The notes under the pieces are model-generated. The model was not told where the DNA came from, made no database searches, and saw only the letters and a program-made list of their open reading frames with translations. A stretch of DNA of 64,000 bases from Nymphaea colorata (lineage: Eukaryota; Streptophyta; Magnoliopsida; Nymphaeales; Nymphaeaceae), in assembly GCF_008831285.2 (NCBI RefSeq), contig NC_045150.1:5778001-5842000 (forward strand), in the 5' to 3' direction. This document shows, one piece after another, positions 60,250 to 64,000 of this stretch (position 1 is its first letter; every line of letters begins with the position of its first letter). The translations under genes were made by a program, and so were the position numbers.

Positions 60250-62167
60250 ATAAATGGTTTGCCCTTTTCTGTTGGTCTTGTTCGCTTATCTGCTGCTTTT
60301 GTTTTCAAGGATTTGAGATTTGGTCTCCCACTGCTTTTTATTTCGTTGCCACGACAAGGCTGACAATATCAAATGCGTGGGTTCATACTGTTGACAGTAT
60401 CAAACCTGAATTCATTTTTTTTTTGTGATTTTTTTATTTTTCTAATCTAATAAAGTGGTCGTGCCAATATACCAATTTTCCTTAAATTTAATTGATCTAA
60501 ATTCTGGTTCTGTACCAACTTTTTACTTATATTTTGGTTCTCGGTACTGCTTAATATGATGATAATAAATGAAGCTTATGAAATATAAAATGCCTGTTTT
60601 CTTTAAGCTTCGGCTTAGGTTCTTTATCCTTGCGAAAACTTGCTAGTTCGCTTGATGGTTGAGAGTTGAAGTCTTGTTCTCCTGATCTGTGCTATCAAGA
60701 TCAGTTCCAATCTGCCTGAATTCAGGGCTTGTTCAGTTTGAGAAGGTAGGAAGATTGGACCGGTTGAATAGATTCGGTTGCTAGTAGTAAATATTTTCCA
60801 AAGAATTTGCTTGTTACCTGCAACTATTAGTCATGCTTTTCAGTTTCCCAATTGATTGAACCCGATCAAATGTAAATGTTGCTCACTTCCTTTTGAATAA
60901 TGTTTCATTTGAATTTTCTGATTCTAAAGAATCAAATTCCGTTCAAAAATCACATCAACAGCCTCTGTCCTATTCACTGGTTTTGAATCTTTGGTACACA
61001 TCGAAGGGAGTCCAACCCATGATATGCAAAAGCAGGTGCAAGCAAGCACTAGCATGTGGGGCGGAACTGGACATAATAATTTGTAGTAATTCAAAAGTTT
61101 GAACATAGAATTCAGAGTTTTTAATAGTTGTAGGTGTAAGGAATCCCATGTGATAGAGACGCTTGAGATCCGTTCGATCCCCATGAATTAAGATGTGTGG
61201 GCTGGTTTTGAGGCTTATGAATTATGATCTATCTCTCTCCACACACACACACACATGTTTATCTAAAGACAGCTCCAAACAAGCCTAGTATGATACTCAA
61301 ATCCAGTGAATTCTTTAATTGACAATCTTCAATCCTTTATAATGCAATATTTTATAATCCTCAAAGCCATTGACACAAGGCCATAAACTGAGCTTCTGTC
61401 GAGATCGAGAGAGAGATTTGTAGGTACTAGACCTTTGGGTAAGGGATAAAAATCAGACCTATTCAAATTTTGTTAAGAGATATTTTAAACAAAATATGAA
61501 CTTTTTAATATGTTTATGAACACTAATTTAATATAAATCATGCTTTAGTTCAAGTCATTTTTGTGAAAAAATTGATCTTTATAGTACCAAAACTTTGATG
61601 TCATAAGAGCCCTTCATTTTACGAACTTAATATATGTTTCCCATCATCACTCTTAAGATTATAGTCACAAATAACATTTTAGAGTTTTAAACGATGAGGT
61701 TTATACGGTGAGCTTAAAAAAAAAAGTAAATTTTTAAAAATTATAAAAAACTAAAAATTGAGGGAAATTAAAATAAGATTTTAATCAAGTTTAGGCCAAC
61801 ATTCATAAGCATTCTTCAGTATTAGTTAATTTAGAGTCTTAATCAGGGGTTTTTCAATTTCATATCCATTAGACTGGTTTTCATCTTGGAATTAAGTATT
61901 ATGCGTTCATCTATTTCCAAGCCTAGATACCCAAGTAGGTGTCATGTCCTATTCTAGTGCCGCTGTGTCTTGCATTAGTTTGTATATTGTATTTATTACA
62001 TTTTCTTCATCTTGGAAGTGTTCTAGGGATCTTCTTCACTAGCTTCCCTGAACATTTTGTGTAGATTAGGTCTCTCTGTCGTCAACATAAAGATGTCTAA
62101 TGACCTACTAGACTTTGTCACCATCTGAATTTTATGACTTAATGAGCTCTGAACCAACTCATAATAA
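60250..62167. other. Intergenic, nothing recognised
   Basis: AT-rich, with short ORFs only and a (CA)n tract near 61240. No gene or mobile-element end was supported. Confidence 0.5.
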
Positions 62168-62384
62168 GGGTGTCTTTGATCAGAAATCTGCGGTCATCTA
62201 AGATCCTTTGGATCTCAACTCTGTGGATTTAATTTCAGGTCCCTTTCCCCACGGCCTTAAATCCATGGTTTTTAACATGTATAGCATGGATTTAAATTCC
62301 ATGCTACCGAAACAAAGTAAAACAAAGTAAGGATCTCTAAAAAACACACTTTTTATGCAAGATCTAAGGCTATCAAACACAACC
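62168..62384. mobile_element. Tourist-like (PIF/Harbinger) MITE with TAA TSD
   Basis: The left end is GGGTGTCTTTGAT, and the right end in reverse complement is GGTTGTGTTTGAT. It is 217 bp and flanked by TAA at 62165-62167 and 62385-62387. Interior 'aaatccatgg' / 'ccatggatttaa'-type inverted motifs suggest a hairpin. These are the standard marks of a Tourist MITE. Confidence 0.83.
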
Positions 62385-62387
62385 TAA

Positions 62388-63908
62388 AGGATCCAGAGCA
62401 GAGGGCAAACCAATAATGTGGCTATAGAGCTTAGATGTATTATTTTACATATCTATTAGATTTTCATTTACAATCATGATCTCTAGGTTTCCCCAATGGG
62501 CATAGGGGGGCGATGCATCTCCAGTTCAAAACCTGGTTATGCATCTTGTATCTTAAGGGGAGTGGGCCGTGGGCCGCGAGTGCAAGTTGAAGCATGCAAT
62601 GAGCTCGCTGCCTGGTACCATCCACAACTCTGGATCCTGAGGTTAAGGGGATGAAGCAGGGCTTTATCTCTTGCCTGGGTGGTTTATATTATATTGATTT
62701 TACTGCAAACTATTTCCACAGCAATTGTAATTGAGATTCAACTTTGTCATTATTGTTAAACAACTTTAATAATAAGTATTAATTGAATGCACTCTCTTCT
62801 CTCTCTCTCTCTCTCCTACTCTCATCTTCCACCGGCGTCGGACCGGCTGCCGGCACCGACCGTCGGCGTCAGGTATGCTTCGTCTTTTTGTCCCTCGTTC
62901 GCTCTCTATCTCCCTCTTTCTCTCTCCAAGGTCCACCAGCATAAAGACGCCAGAGTTAACTTTTGAGTAATAGCCATGAAGATCGTCTTCGGAATTTGAA
63001 GGGCATGAAATGCCAAGGAAAAGCAAACATTCTTCGCCATGAATTGGATCCGGCAACAACACCTTTATGATATGGCCGGTGCCGCCACAACAATGGAACC
63101 ATAGGACAGTGAATCAAATCTGGCGCGGGGCCAAGCTTTCTTTCCAACCAGCTGATGAACACGCTGGGGGACCTTCATATTATTGGAACCAACTTGCATA
63201 TTGTGTATATTTTGAGATGTATTCCGTATCCAGCGCAACCCTCGGGACACAATGCGCAGCCTTATTTATACAGTCTAAGTTGTTCTGTATTTTTCTACAA
63301 ATTTTATTTTATTTTTTAGGTCTTAAGATTAATGTATTATCTTGTGATTTCGGTTTTGCATTATATTTTTTATTGTGTTCAGATCCTTCAGGAATGAAGT
63401 TTGAATGCTTTGGAAGTGCTTCTCCGTGATGAAGTTATTGGAAAAGTGAATTATATGATTTACATTTAGAAGTTATTTGATATCAATAACAAATTGTTAC
63501 ACTTAACTAAAACTATTCAAAAAAATTAAGGTAGATTCATAAGACATTATGTCACAGGGCTTTATAAATCTAACCCAAATTTTGTGATGGAAGTATTCGA
63601 ATGTGGGCCAACGCATTAAGCACATATGTGTATATGTTTAGCTACAAATTTTTCATGAGTAGTCAAATCATAGTTTAAAAAATGTGATAGAAACCAAATT
63701 ATTATTTTTTAAAATTTTTATATAAGATAAATAATATGTAAAATTTTTATTTTTTATTTTTTTTGAAGAGGTGGGAAGTGGGTGTGGAGGATCCTGCCCG
63801 CTCTCCCTTGACTCCGCGCCTGAATGTGTCACTGCTCATGTGCTTAGAGCAAGTGTGCCTCTGTCACGTTATAACAAAGCATTTAACTATTTATTATGCT
63901 TATTCTTT
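62388..63908. other. Intergenic, nothing recognised
   Basis: A (CT)n tract and G+C-rich stretch at 62790-62880 precede several overlapping short ORFs on both strands (62766-63250) that match no family I know. The 63760-63825 stretch (ending CCGCGCCTG) looks like a G+C-rich mobile-element end but has no partner end. Confidence 0.45.
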
Positions 63909-63910
63909 CA

Positions 63911-64000
63911 GAATGCAACTCCCTTAAAAGGTGTATGCGGTATTGCAAAATTGAACCCGAATCCGGCAGCTCCAATTAAGAGGGCGACAAATTGGAAGAG
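63911..64000 (+). other. Possible exon at window edge
   Basis: After TTTCAG the sequence reads NATPLKGVCGIAKLNPN, then PAAPIKRATNWK, open to the window end. GVCGIA resembles the segment near the end of papain-type cysteine proteases, but the rest does not fit well. It may be an exon or fragment that continues outside the window. Confidence 0.22.

Overview
This is a nuclear genomic window from a flowering plant. The evidence is spliced genes with plant GT-AG introns, an EXO70A1-type exocyst gene, an NDR1/HIN1-like family, and fragments of FAR1-related, CYP84, type-A response-regulator and Rab-GDI genes. There are many (AT)n/(CT)n microsatellites and many DNA transposons with target-site duplications (TSDs). 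I cannot name the species. The long transposon-filled introns suggest a moderately large, repeat-rich genome.

Layout. 1-0.7 kb: remnants of a Copia integrase and of one hAT arm. 2.36-20.47 kb: an old tandem duplication of a ~4.8 kb unit. Each unit carries one intact, intronless NDR1/HIN1-like (LEA-2) gene on the minus strand (6080-6850 and 19398-20168). Unit 2 was split by an 8.0 kb hAT-type element (7913-15920), and unit 1 keeps the uninterrupted target site. That element carries the spliced 3' half of a Rab GDP-dissociation inhibitor gene, now frameshifted. Inside the GDI piece lies a second, 3.9 kb element (11411-15303) that carries pieces of a histone H2A gene, a CYP84/ferulate-5-hydroxylase gene and a type-A response regulator.

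23.1-41.7 kb: one 12-exon minus-strand gene encoding a complete EXO70A1-like exocyst subunit (651 aa by my splicing). Its long introns hold at least four hAT-like insertions. 42.6-47.5 kb: a diverged pair of ~1 kb repeats around a decayed Copia RNase H/3' LTR remnant, with a Tourist-like MITE in only one of the pair.

48.1-56.0 kb: decayed FAR1-related (MULE-derived) sequence on the minus strand, apparently in two parts. Between them is a head-to-tail array of six ~1.0-1.1 kb units. Each unit encodes, or once encoded, a small membrane protein whose downstream frame ends in a DUF761-like motif. Only the second unit has one uninterrupted frame (143 aa). 58.1-60.0 kb: a four-exon plus-strand gene for a 223-aa plant protein of unknown function with GTGVFLPR and C-terminal EWTY motifs. 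60-64 kb is mostly featureless apart from a Tourist-like MITE.

The genes do not form an operon or pathway. The main interest is the layered rearrangement history: tandem duplication, gene capture by DNA transposons, nested insertion, and a small-ORF tandem array. Exon boundaries were derived by eye from splice consensus plus protein-family similarity.
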